A stretch of 5,153 bases of DNA, taken from the NCBI GenBank assembly GCA_958420075.1, contig CATZIM010000155.1, forward strand, positions 1-5,153, given 5' to 3'. Positions 1 to 5,153 of the stretch are shown in pieces (position 1 is the stretch's first letter; every line of letters begins with the position of its first letter). The stretch is from an uncultured Clostridia bacterium. Lineage in GTDB: Bacteria > Bacillota > Clostridia > Lachnospirales > Anaerotignaceae. The notes beneath the pieces were generated by a model. The model was not told the origin of the DNA. It did no database searches and saw nothing but the letters and a program-made list of their open reading frames with translations. The translations under genes and the position numbers were made by a program.

Positions 1-55
1 TGATGGTTGCCATATATAATAAAAATTGCTTGATTACAATGGATTTTTTAAACAT
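1..55 (-). CDS. 5' end of a divergent gene, possibly a sensor histidine kinase (partial, runs off the window)
   Basis: The minus strand from 55 reads MFKKSIVIKQFLLYMATI before the window ends, with no stop. A strong SD (GGAGG, 67-63) lies 7 bases before the ATG, and a promoter candidate lies further upstream, so this is more than a chance ORF. A second in-frame ATG at 61 would add two residues but sits almost on the SD. The visible residues show a short basic N-terminus (K3, K4, K9) running into a hydrophobic stretch, as in a first transmembrane helix or signal anchor. Membrane sensor kinases of clostridia often begin this way, and the gene lies downstream on the same strand as the response regulator at 624-1322. 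The kinase call is inference from context; only 18 residues are visible, and any membrane protein could start like this. Confidence 0.5.
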   Translation of the reverse strand, partial: MFKKSIVIKQFLLYMATI

Positions 56-109
56 AAGCATTCCTCCGAAAAGAAAACATCAGAAAAACATCCCAAAAAA
101 CAAAATTCA

Positions 110-118
110 TGTTATAAT
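110..118 (+). promoter_or_regulatory. Extended -10 promoter for the small membrane protein gene
   Basis: TGTTATAAT at 110-118 is a perfect extended -10 (TG, one base, TATAAT). No convincing -35 is seen 16-18 bases upstream (90-95 reads ATCCCA), which is acceptable for extended -10 promoters. Transcription would start near 125, giving about 48 untranslated bases before the leader ORF at 173. Confidence 0.5.
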
Positions 119-139
119 AAAATAGGAATGTTTTTACAA
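111..139 (-). promoter_or_regulatory. Candidate promoter for the left-edge minus-strand gene
   Basis: On the minus strand TTGTAA (139-134) and TATAAC (116-111) are separated by 17 bases. They match the sigma-A -35 in 4 of 6 and the -10 in 5 of 6 positions. The predicted start near 104 would give a leader of about 50 bases before the SD and ATG at 55. The -10 overlaps the -10 of the plus-strand promoter. The call rests on consensus matching only. Confidence 0.4.
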
Positions 140-172
140 AAGACTTCCTCATTATGAAGAAAGGAGTGGCAG

Positions 173-196
173 ATGTTTCTGCCGTATGTACCATGA
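173..196 (+). CDS. Seven-codon leader ORF (MFLPYVP) overlapping the next start codon
   Basis: The only good SD in this region, AAAGGAG (160-166), has ideal 6-base spacing to the ATG at 173. That reading frame encodes just MFLPYVP and stops at TGA 194-196. The stop overlaps the ATG at 193 as ATGA, the classic form of translational coupling, and that ATG opens the membrane protein gene in another frame. This suggests the small ORF recruits ribosomes that then reinitiate at 193. Alternatives are that the tiny ORF is chance and the main gene starts at ATG 154, or that a base is missing or extra between 173 and 193 and the true protein starts at 173. The peptide matches no family I recognise. Confidence 0.4.
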   Translation: MFLPYVP

Positions 197-561
197 ACAA
201 TCAACGACCAAATCCGCCCAGAAAGAATATCAAACTGGCAGACCTTGTTCTGTTTGCTGTTGCCATCTTTCTGATCTTTATGACACCCTGGGGCAACACA
301 AACAGTTATCATCGCCTGATGCTGTTTTTGTATGTAGTTTGTGTTCTGCTTCGTTTCAGCAATATCCGCAAACAGAAAATGCGGGAATTTGAGCACAAAC
401 GCAAAATGGAAGAACGTGCTGCCATGCAGAAGGCTGCCGAACAGCTTCCTGGCGACCACACAGCAGAAGCCGCTCCTGCAGATGCTCTGCCTGCACAGAC
501 TGCACCTGTGCTTCCGGAAAACACTGCTGAAGAAAATCAGACAGAACCCAAAAACGAATAA
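193..561 (+). CDS. Small two-helix membrane protein with cytoplasmic charged tail, function unknown
   Basis: From ATG 193 the protein has 122 residues; an in-frame ATG at 154 would give 135. Neither start has its own SD: the AAAGGAG at 160-166 lies inside the longer version and points to an out-of-frame ATG at 173. I prefer 193, coupled to that leader ORF. Residues 1-14 are polar and basic. Residues 15-31 (LADLVLFAVAIFLIFMT) and about 41-54 are hydrophobic enough to span the membrane, joined by a short loop with PWGNTNSYH. Basic residues flank both outer ends, so both termini should face the cytoplasm. Residues 55-83 are rich in K, R, E and M and look helical, perhaps coiled coil; residues 84-122 form a low-complexity Ala/Pro/Glu/Thr tail, probably disordered. 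No enzyme motif is seen and I do not recognise the family. A strong promoter element and terminator frame it as a monocistronic gene, convergent with the response regulator and divergent from the left-edge gene. Confidence 0.7.
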   Translation: MNNQRPNPPRKNIKLADLVLFAVAIFLIFMTPWGNTNSYHRLMLFLYVVCVLLRFSNIRKQKMREFEHKRKMEERAAMQKAAEQLPGDHTAEAAPADALPAQTAPVLPENTAEENQTEPKNE

Positions 562-579
562 AATACTGGATATGTAAGG

Positions 580-611
580 AATCAGCCGCCCAAACAGCGG
601 CTGATTTTTTT
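580..611 (+). terminator. Intrinsic terminator of the small membrane protein gene
   Basis: AATCAGCCGC (580-589) and GCGGCTGATT (597-606) form a perfect 10-bp stem with a 7-base loop, and the T-run spans 605-611. It starts 18 bases after the stop codon at 561. On the minus strand the hairpin is not followed by a T-run (TCCTTACATA), so it should not efficiently stop transcription coming from the response regulator. Confidence 0.9.
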
Positions 612-623
612 ATGTATTCTTCT

Positions 624-1322
624 TTACTTCGGGCCGAATTTGTAACCCACGCTCCAAACAGTACGAATGCCCCATTCATCGTCCTGATTGAGCTTTTCAC
701 GGATTCGTTTTACGTGAACATCCACGGTACGGGTATCTCCCGCATATTCATAGCCCCAGATACGGTCTAACAGCTGCTCTCTGGTAAACACCCGTTTGGG
801 GTTAGACGCCAGAAAATGAAGGAGTTCAAATTCCTTGGGCGGGAAATCCACACTTTTTCCATGATAAGTTACTGTGTAATTGGACAGATTGATTTCCAGA
901 TTTGGATAACGCAGTACCTGTCCGTCATCTTCCTCTTCTTTTGCACTGCCAGCTTCATAACGGCGGAGTACCGCCTTTACTCTAGCCACCAGTTCTTTTG
1001 CATCGAAGGGTTTGACGATATAATCATCTGCCCCCAATTCCAGCCCCAGCACTTTATCAAATGTTTCCCCTTTTGCTGTCAGCATAATGATAGGGACTTT
1101 GCTTGTTTTCCGCACTTCCCGGCAGACCTGATAGCCATCCATGCCCGGCAGCATCAGATCCAGCAAAATCAAATCCGGCTGGTAAGTGGTCACCGCTTCC
1201 AACGCCTTTTTGCCGTCGTAAACCTCCTGTGTATCATAACCATCTTTCATCAGATACAGAGAAATCAACTCTGCAATATGCTGATCGTCGTCTACTACCA
1301 GAATTTTCTGTTTCTCACTCAC
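624..1322 (-). CDS. OmpR/PhoB-family two-component response regulator
   Basis: A DNA-binding regulator switched on by phosphorylation from a sensor kinase. The open frame reaches ATG 1331 (235 residues), but AAAGGAG (1338-1332) touches that ATG with no spacing; the GTG at 1322 lies 9 bases past the SD and gives 232 residues, so I chose it. Numbered from the ATG, the receiver domain spans about 8-124: acidic pocket D14-D16, phosphoacceptor D58 in LLDLMLPGMDG, switch T85 in MLTAKG, Y104 and K107 in YIVKPF. A short acidic linker (131-136) leads to a winged-helix domain, about 138-234, with the recognition helix near 201-214 (RTVDVHVKRIREKL) and the wing ending in SVGYKFGPK. All receiver residues needed for activation are present. 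Length and motifs are typical; the target genes and signal cannot be read from the sequence. It follows mutS2 by 29 bases with no terminator between, so they are probably cotranscribed. The partner kinase is not adjacent; the partial gene at 1-55 is a candidate. Confidence 0.95.
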   Translation of the reverse strand: MSEKQKILVVDDDQHIAELISLYLMKDGYDTQEVYDGKKALEAVTTYQPDLILLDLMLPGMDGYQVCREVRKTSKVPIIMLTAKGETFDKVLGLELGADDYIVKPFDAKELVARVKAVLRRYEAGSAKEEEDDGQVLRYPNLEINLSNYTVTYHGKSVDFPPKEFELLHFLASNPKRVFTREQLLDRIWGYEYAGDTRTVDVHVKRIREKLNQDDEWGIRTVWSVGYKFGPK

Positions 1323-1351
1323 GGCATTCATCTCCTTTATACCCTCGCCTT

Positions 1352-3721
1352 TTACTTCAGTTCTACAACCGTTACGCCGGCATCCCCTTCGCCAAAAGTA
1401 CCAGGACGCTGGCTTTTTACATGAGGATTGGTACGCAGATATTTCTGCACGCCGGCACGGAGAGCGCCGGTGCCTTTCCCATGGATAATGATAATCTGTT
1501 TCAAACCAGACAGATACGCATCATCGATATATTTATCAATATTCACAATGGCTTCATCTACCAGCTGACCGCGGCAGTCGATTTCCGCAGAAATAAACTG
1601 GCTCTTTTTCGCTTTTGCCCGCACATTGGTCTGTCTGGGCTTTTGTTCTTTTGGCTGTGGCGTATCATCCAGCATCAATTCCGCCAAAGGTACTTTCACC
1701 TTCATGATACCCATCTGTACCATAACGTCTTTATTCTTATCCGGCGCAGAAAGGGCTACACCATTCTGGTCGAAGGAAATGACATAAACTCTGTCCCCTG
1801 CCTGCAATTTTTCAGGCGGCTTGTGGGTAGGTTTCACCTTTTTGGACTTGAGGAAGTCTTCCTGCACGGAAGAAAGCTTTTCTTTCAGTTTGGCTCTGTT
1901 TTCCAGTGCCTTCTGCTGATTTTTCTGCTTTGCTTCCCGGTTCATTTCCTTGATGATCTGGTCGGCTTCTTCTTTGGCCTGTGCATAAATCTGTTTTGCT
2001 TCTTCTCTTGCCTTCTGGAGAATCTTTTCTTTCTGTTCTCTTGTTTTCTCCTTCTGGCGTTCCACTTCTTTTTTCAGGCTTTCCGCTTCTCTGCGGTACT
2101 GTTCTGCACGTTCCTGCTCGAAAGCCACGCTTTTCTTACTGATTTCCAGGTCTGTGATGACATCTTCAAAACGTGCTTCATCATGGGAAATGAATTCTCT
2201 TGCGCTATCGATGATATAATCCTGCAAGCCCAGACGTTTGGAAATGGCAAAAGCGTTACTTTTCCCGGGAATCCCAATGAGCAGACGATAGGTAGGACGC
2301 AGGGTTTCCACATCGAATTCACAGCAGGCATTTTCCACCCCTTCTGTGGACAAGGCATATACCTTCAATTCGCTGTAATGAGTGGTAACAGCGGTACGAA
2401 TCTTCCGGTCATGGAGATAAGAAATAATTGCCATAGCCAGTGCCGCACCTTCCGTAGGGTCTGTACCTGCTCCCAATTCATCGAAAAGCACCAGAGAACT
2501 GTCTGTCACATCTTCCAGAATTTTGACGATATTTGTCATATGTGCGGAGAAAGTACTCAGGCTCTGCTCAATGCTCTGTTCATCCCCAATGTCCGCGAAA
2601 ACTTCATCAAACACTGCCAACTGGGAATGGTCGTTGGCAGGAATATGCAGCCCTGCCTGCCCCATGAGGGAGAACAAGCCCAATGTTTTCAATGCAACGG
2701 TTTTACCACCAGTGTTAGGACCAGTGATGAGCAGTGTGGTAAATTCTTTTCCCAGATAAATATTAATAGGCACGACGGTTTTCTTATCCAGCAGAGGATG
2801 TCTGCCTTTCTGGATATTCACATAGCCTTTTGTATTGAACAGGGGCTGTGTGCCATCCATAGACAGGGACAACTGTGCCTTTGCGAAAATGAAGTCCAGC
2901 TGTGTCAGCAGTTCCAGGTTTGCGCTAAGCTGTGCTTCATTCTGAATGACCATAATAGACAGACTGGTGAGGATTTTTTCGATTTCCTCACGTTCTTTCG
3001 CCTGCAACTCTTTGATTTTGTTGTTCAGCTGTACCACGCTCAAAGGTTCCATAAATACGGTAGAACCAGTGTTGGACTGGTCGTGTACCATACCGGGGAA
3101 CACACTGCGGTATTCGCTCTTGACAGGCACACAATATCTGTCATTTCTGATGGTGATGACAAAATCCTGGAGCATATTCCGATATGCGGAAGAAGAAATA
3201 ACCCCATTCAGGTGGTCTTTCACCCTGTCATTGGAAATCTTGATTTCTTTGCGGACGCTTTTCAGTCCTGAACTAGCATCGTCAGCGATTTCCGTTTCAG
3301 ACACAATACATCTGGTGATTTCATTTTCCAGATTGGGAATCAGTGTCAGCAGTTCAAAATATTCGTCCAGACGTTCATAAGTTTCCGCCTTATTTTCATT
3401 TTTAGAATAATTTTTCGCCTTACGGCAAACGTAGAGAAATTCCCCGATGTGCATCAATTCGGGAATGGACAGAGTACCGCCCATTTCTGCCCGTTTCAGC
3501 TGGGGACGAATTTCCCGAAAACCGCCGAAGGAAGGGCTGCCCTTCCGCAGCACCATGCTCACCGCTTCGGTGGTTTCCTGCTGACGCAGCACGATTTCCG
3601 ACATGGAAACAGAAGGCTGCAAGTGGTGCGCCATTTCCTTTGCCATAGGGGAAACGGCAAATCCCGCCAGCATATTTATGATTTTATCGTATTCCAAAAT
3701 ACGCAATGCTTTTTCGTTCAT
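1352..3721 (-). CDS. mutS2: MutS2: MutS-family ATPase with C-terminal Smr domain
   Basis: At 789 residues this is full length for the family. MutS2 lacks the mismatch-recognition domain of MutS. In various bacteria it has been linked to suppressing recombination, and in Bacillus subtilis to recognising and rescuing collided ribosomes. The start is ATG 3721 with GAGG at 3732-3729, 7 bases upstream. Residues 1 to about 280 are the core and clamp helices (DASSGLKSVRKEI near 148-160; MVHDQSNTGSTVFMEP at 211-226). The ATPase follows: Walker A GPNTGGKT 334-341, the DEQSIEQSLSTFSAHM segment 380-395, Walker B VLFDELGAGTDP 411-422 with D414/E415, and the TTHYSELK switch 446-453. Residues about 530-625 are a long K/E/Q-rich coiled coil. 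About 640-685 resembles the KOW-like segment. The Smr domain (about 712-789) carries IDCRG 714-718 and HGKGTGALR 747-755. All ATPase motifs are intact. It has its own promoter region and heads a probable transcript with the response regulator. Confidence 0.97.
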   Translation of the reverse strand: MNEKALRILEYDKIINMLAGFAVSPMAKEMAHHLQPSVSMSEIVLRQQETTEAVSMVLRKGSPSFGGFREIRPQLKRAEMGGTLSIPELMHIGEFLYVCRKAKNYSKNENKAETYERLDEYFELLTLIPNLENEITRCIVSETEIADDASSGLKSVRKEIKISNDRVKDHLNGVISSSAYRNMLQDFVITIRNDRYCVPVKSEYRSVFPGMVHDQSNTGSTVFMEPLSVVQLNNKIKELQAKEREEIEKILTSLSIMVIQNEAQLSANLELLTQLDFIFAKAQLSLSMDGTQPLFNTKGYVNIQKGRHPLLDKKTVVPINIYLGKEFTTLLITGPNTGGKTVALKTLGLFSLMGQAGLHIPANDHSQLAVFDEVFADIGDEQSIEQSLSTFSAHMTNIVKILEDVTDSSLVLFDELGAGTDPTEGAALAMAIISYLHDRKIRTAVTTHYSELKVYALSTEGVENACCEFDVETLRPTYRLLIGIPGKSNAFAISKRLGLQDYIIDSAREFISHDEARFEDVITDLEISKKSVAFEQERAEQYRREAESLKKEVERQKEKTREQKEKILQKAREEAKQIYAQAKEEADQIIKEMNREAKQKNQQKALENRAKLKEKLSSVQEDFLKSKKVKPTHKPPEKLQAGDRVYVISFDQNGVALSAPDKNKDVMVQMGIMKVKVPLAELMLDDTPQPKEQKPRQTNVRAKAKKSQFISAEIDCRGQLVDEAIVNIDKYIDDAYLSGLKQIIIIHGKGTGALRAGVQKYLRTNPHVKSQRPGTFGEGDAGVTVVELK

Positions 3722-3774
3722 TCCATTACCTCAATCTATACTATGCCCCTCATGGGACTGTTTTCTGACATACA

Positions 3775-3800
3775 AATAAGGCAGCTTACCGCCGCTTATT
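3775..3800 (-). other. Possible hairpin at the start of the mutS2 leader RNA
   Basis: AATAAGGC (3775-3782) can pair with GCC (3791-3793) and TTATT (3796-3800), with a 2-base bulge. The predicted mutS2 transcription start is near 3799, so the hairpin would sit at the extreme 5' end of the transcript. No T-run follows it. It could stabilise the mRNA or bind a protein, but the stem is A/T-rich and weak, and no known riboswitch is recognised. Confidence 0.25.
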
Positions 3801-3805
3801 TTGTT

Positions 3806-3814
3806 ATTATACCA
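3806..3814 (-). promoter_or_regulatory. mutS2: Extended -10 promoter for mutS2 (and probably the response regulator)
   Basis: The minus strand reads TGGTATAAT (3814-3806), an extended -10 with a perfect TATAAT. No strong -35 is found at 16-18 bases. The predicted start near 3799 gives a leader of about 78 bases before ATG 3721. It lies downstream of the obg terminator, which fits mutS2 starting a separate transcript. Confidence 0.5.
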
Positions 3815-3856
3815 TCGGATCAGCCAAAATACATCGACTTTTCCGAGAAATTCACA

Positions 3857-3871
3857 GAAATGTTACATTTC
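3857..3871. promoter_or_regulatory. Perfect 15-bp palindrome, candidate operator upstream of mutS2
   Basis: GAAATGTTACATTTC is a perfect inverted repeat with 7-bp arms and one central base. Its centre (3864) is about 65 bases upstream of the predicted mutS2 start and it lies between the obg terminator and the mutS2 promoter. Size and symmetry suit a dimeric repressor or activator. I cannot match it confidently to a known box (it is not a PerR, Fur or Rex site). It could also be chance in AT-rich spacer. Confidence 0.35.
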
Positions 3872-3880
3872 CGCCGAAAC

Positions 3881-3920
3881 AAAAACGGAAGAATCCACCG
3901 CTTGGGCAGAATTCTTCCGT
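3881..3920 (-). terminator. Intrinsic terminator of obg
   Basis: ACGGAAGAAT (3885-3894) and ATTCTTCCGT (3911-3920) form a perfect 10-bp stem with a 16-base loop. On the minus strand it is followed by a TTTTT run (3885-3881). It begins 20 bases past the obg stop, so obg is the last gene of its transcript and mutS2 is transcribed separately. Confidence 0.85.
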
Positions 3921-3940
3921 CTAATTTCTCTTTTTGGGAA

Positions 3941-5116
3941 TTATTTCCAGAATTCGAATTCCATATCGTAAATACGAACGGTATCGCCTTCCTGAATGCC
4001 TTTTTCCTCCAATGCTTCGATGATGCCTTTTTCTTTCAGATAACGCTGGAAGAAAGCGAAGCCTTTTTCTGTATCGATATTGGTATAGCCGATCATCTTT
4101 TCGACGCCCACACCTCTTACCACATAAACTTCGTCTTCGACTTCGATGGTGAAAGGTTCCTGATCCACTGCCACTTCGTCGTATTCTTCATATTCTTCTT
4201 CAAATACGATGTCTTCAGGATAGTTTTTCAGGATTTCCGCTACTTTTGTCAGCAGTTCATCCAGACCTTTGTTGGTTGCTGCGGAAATGGGGAATACTTC
4301 GAAGCCTTCTTTTTCGTAGGCTTCTTTCAGGCGTTCCACATTTTCTTCGGAACCGGGAATGTCTGTTTTGTTCGCTGCGATAACCTGAGGGCGTTTCATC
4401 AGTTCGGGATTGTATGCTTCCAGTTCCTGATTGATCTTACGCACATTTTCCACAGGGTCGTCACCTTCCACGCCAGCCGCGTCTACCACATGGATAAACA
4501 CTTTGGTACGTTCCACATGACGCAGGAAAGCGTGTCCCAGACCAACGCCTTCGCTGGCGCCTTCTACCAGACCGGGAATATCCGCCAGTACAAAGGAATC
4601 GCCATATTTGCCTTCTACCACGCCCAGATTGGGAGCCAGTGTGGTAAAGTGATAGTTTGCGATTTTAGGGTTTGCGTTTGTTACCATGGACAGCAGTGTG
4701 GATTTGCCAACGTTGGGGAAACCAATGAGACCAACGTCCGCAATCAGTTTCAGTTCCAGAATGACGTCATATTCTTTTGCCACTCTGCCGGGTTCCGCAT
4801 AACGGGGTGCCTGTCTGGTGGGTGTTGCGAAGTGCTGATTGCCCTTACCGCCTTTACCGCCGTGAATCAGGATTTTTTCTTCCCCGTGTTTGGTAATGTC
4901 CGCCATGATTTTACCGCTTTCCGCTTCACGGATAACCGTACCAACAGGCACTTTGATGACAACGCTTTCGCCGTCTTTACCAAAACAGTTGCGTTTGCCG
5001 CCGTCCTGACCGTTGCCTGCCTTGAACATTCTCTTATAACGGAAGTCCATAAGGGTACCCATGCTTTCGTCCCCTACAAAAATAACGTCGCCGCCTCTGC
5101 CGCCGTCGCCGCCATC
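3941..5116 (-). CDS. obg: Obg/CgtA GTPase, 5' end missing
   Basis: Obg is an essential GTPase of 50S ribosome assembly that also responds to ppGpp. The reading frame is open from 5125, after a TGA at 5128-5126; recognisable Obg sequence begins at DGGDGGRGGD (5116), which corresponds to about residue 34 of the family. The first 33 or so residues, normally beginning MF[IV]D and including the FRREKY region, are absent. The first in-frame ATG (5062) corresponds to about residue 52, lies inside the Obg fold and has no SD, so it is not the true start. Numbered from that Met: rest of the glycine-rich Obg fold to about 107; G domain with G1 GFPNVGKS 114-121, G2 TT 140-141, G3 DIPG 161-164, G4 NKTD 231-234 and G5 SAA 260-262; an acidic linker 288-301; and the C-terminal OCT domain, about 302-373, ending EFEFWK. 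All GTPase motifs are intact. The missing start is best explained by a junction near 5117-5121. rplU and rpmA, usual upstream neighbours in Firmicutes, are not in the window. Confidence 0.93.
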   Translation of the reverse strand, partial: DGGDGGRGGDVIFVGDESMGTLMDFRYKRMFKAGNGQDGGKRNCFGKDGESVVIKVPVGTVIREAESGKIMADITKHGEEKILIHGGKGGKGNQHFATPTRQAPRYAEPGRVAKEYDVILELKLIADVGLIGFPNVGKSTLLSMVTNANPKIANYHFTTLAPNLGVVEGKYGDSFVLADIPGLVEGASEGVGLGHAFLRHVERTKVFIHVVDAAGVEGDDPVENVRKINQELEAYNPELMKRPQVIAANKTDIPGSEENVERLKEAYEKEGFEVFPISAATNKGLDELLTKVAEILKNYPEDIVFEEEYEEYDEVAVDQEPFTIEVEDEVYVVRGVGVEKMIGYTNIDTEKGFAFFQRYLKEKGIIEALEEKGIQEGDTVRIYDMEFEFWK

Positions 5117-5153
5117 ATTGCTGGATCAGGTGAACCTGGAGGTGAAGGATGGC
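5117..5153. other. Sequence foreign to obg; possible fragment of a plus-strand ABC transporter ATPase gene
   Basis: Obg similarity stops abruptly here and the obg frame meets a TGA at 5128-5126. On the plus strand 5121-5153 reads LDQVNLEVKDG without a stop, and third codon positions are mostly G or C. This resembles the segment just before the Walker A loop of ABC ATPases (pattern like LxxVxLEVxxGE). With only 11 residues the match is suggestive. Weaker partial similarity to an Obg N-terminus (VDQVKVYVKGG in B. subtilis, as I remember it) was also considered. The position at the edge of the window makes an assembly chimera likely. Confidence 0.35.

Noticed and set aside
15..20. A plus-strand TATAAT near the left end.
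   Set aside because: It has no suitably spaced -35 and lies inside the start of the minus-strand gene; the better promoter for the plus-strand gene is at 110-118.
145..166. Possible SD-sequestering hairpin (TTCCT 145-149 with AGGAG 162-166) upstream of the leader ORF.
   Set aside because: Only 5 pairs including a wobble and a 12-base loop; too weak to claim as a regulatory switch.
186..392. Plus-strand ORF of 68 codons with several cysteines, overlapping the membrane protein gene.
   Set aside because: It is in another frame, has no SD in the right place, and its composition is a frame-shifted echo of the real gene.
112..700. Minus-strand open frames (112-459, 309-524, 356-700) opposite the small membrane protein.
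   Set aside because: No SD and no plausible protein features; they overlap the promoter, the terminator or the regulator's 3' end. The plus-strand gene explains the region better.
816..1424. Plus-strand open frame of 202 codons opposite the response regulator.
   Set aside because: It is antisense to a clear OmpR/PhoB regulator, has a Phe/Ile/His-rich composition, no SD and no family resemblance.
1103..3271. Open frame of 722 codons on the plus strand, antisense to mutS2.
   Set aside because: It lies almost wholly opposite mutS2 and part of the regulator, its product is an improbable Phe/Cys/His-rich string with no recognisable domain, and no SD precedes it. It is a shadow produced by codon choice in the real minus-strand genes.
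5089..5113. GGC-rich short tandem pattern near the right end.
   Set aside because: It is the coding sequence of the glycine-rich Obg fold (GGDGGRGGD), not a DNA repeat element.

Overview
This window looks like chromosomal DNA from a Gram-positive anaerobe of the Clostridia. The MutS2 and Obg proteins read like those of the order Lachnospirales (Lachnospiraceae or Anaerotignaceae); that placement rests on remembered family resemblance, not on a search. The organisation is compact, with Shine-Dalgarno (SD) sites of the AAAGGAG/GGAGG type and good intrinsic terminators. Nothing suggests phage, insertion sequences, CRISPR or RNA genes, and no stretch longer than about 220 bases lacks a gene.

Layout, mostly on the minus strand from right to left. 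At the far right (about 5117-5153) lies a short piece that does not belong to the neighbouring gene. Next is the GTPase gene obg (3941 to about 5116, minus), missing its first 33 or so codons, and its terminator (3881-3920). A 219-base intergenic region follows, with a perfect 15-bp palindrome, an extended -10 promoter and a leader hairpin. Then come mutS2 (1352-3721, minus) and, 29 bases further on and probably in the same transcript, an OmpR/PhoB-type response regulator (624-1322, minus). Facing these on the plus strand is a small two-helix membrane protein gene (193-561) with its own promoter, a 7-codon leader ORF and a strong terminator (580-611). At the left edge (1-55, minus) is the start of another gene, with a good SD and a membrane-type N-terminus. 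It may be the sensor kinase partner of the response regulator.

How the genes may work together: Obg (50S assembly, GTP/ppGpp-linked) and MutS2 (collided-ribosome or DNA-recombination ATPase with an Smr domain) are housekeeping genes. The response regulator is co-directional with mutS2 and may share its promoter. If the left-edge gene is the cognate kinase, the plus-strand membrane protein gene sits antisense inside a two-component operon and shares a divergent promoter region with the kinase. No clearly new system such as a defence island or biosynthetic cluster is visible. The most useful observations are the broken 5' end of obg with a probable chimeric junction, the leader-ORF arrangement of the small membrane gene, and the overlapping divergent promoters.
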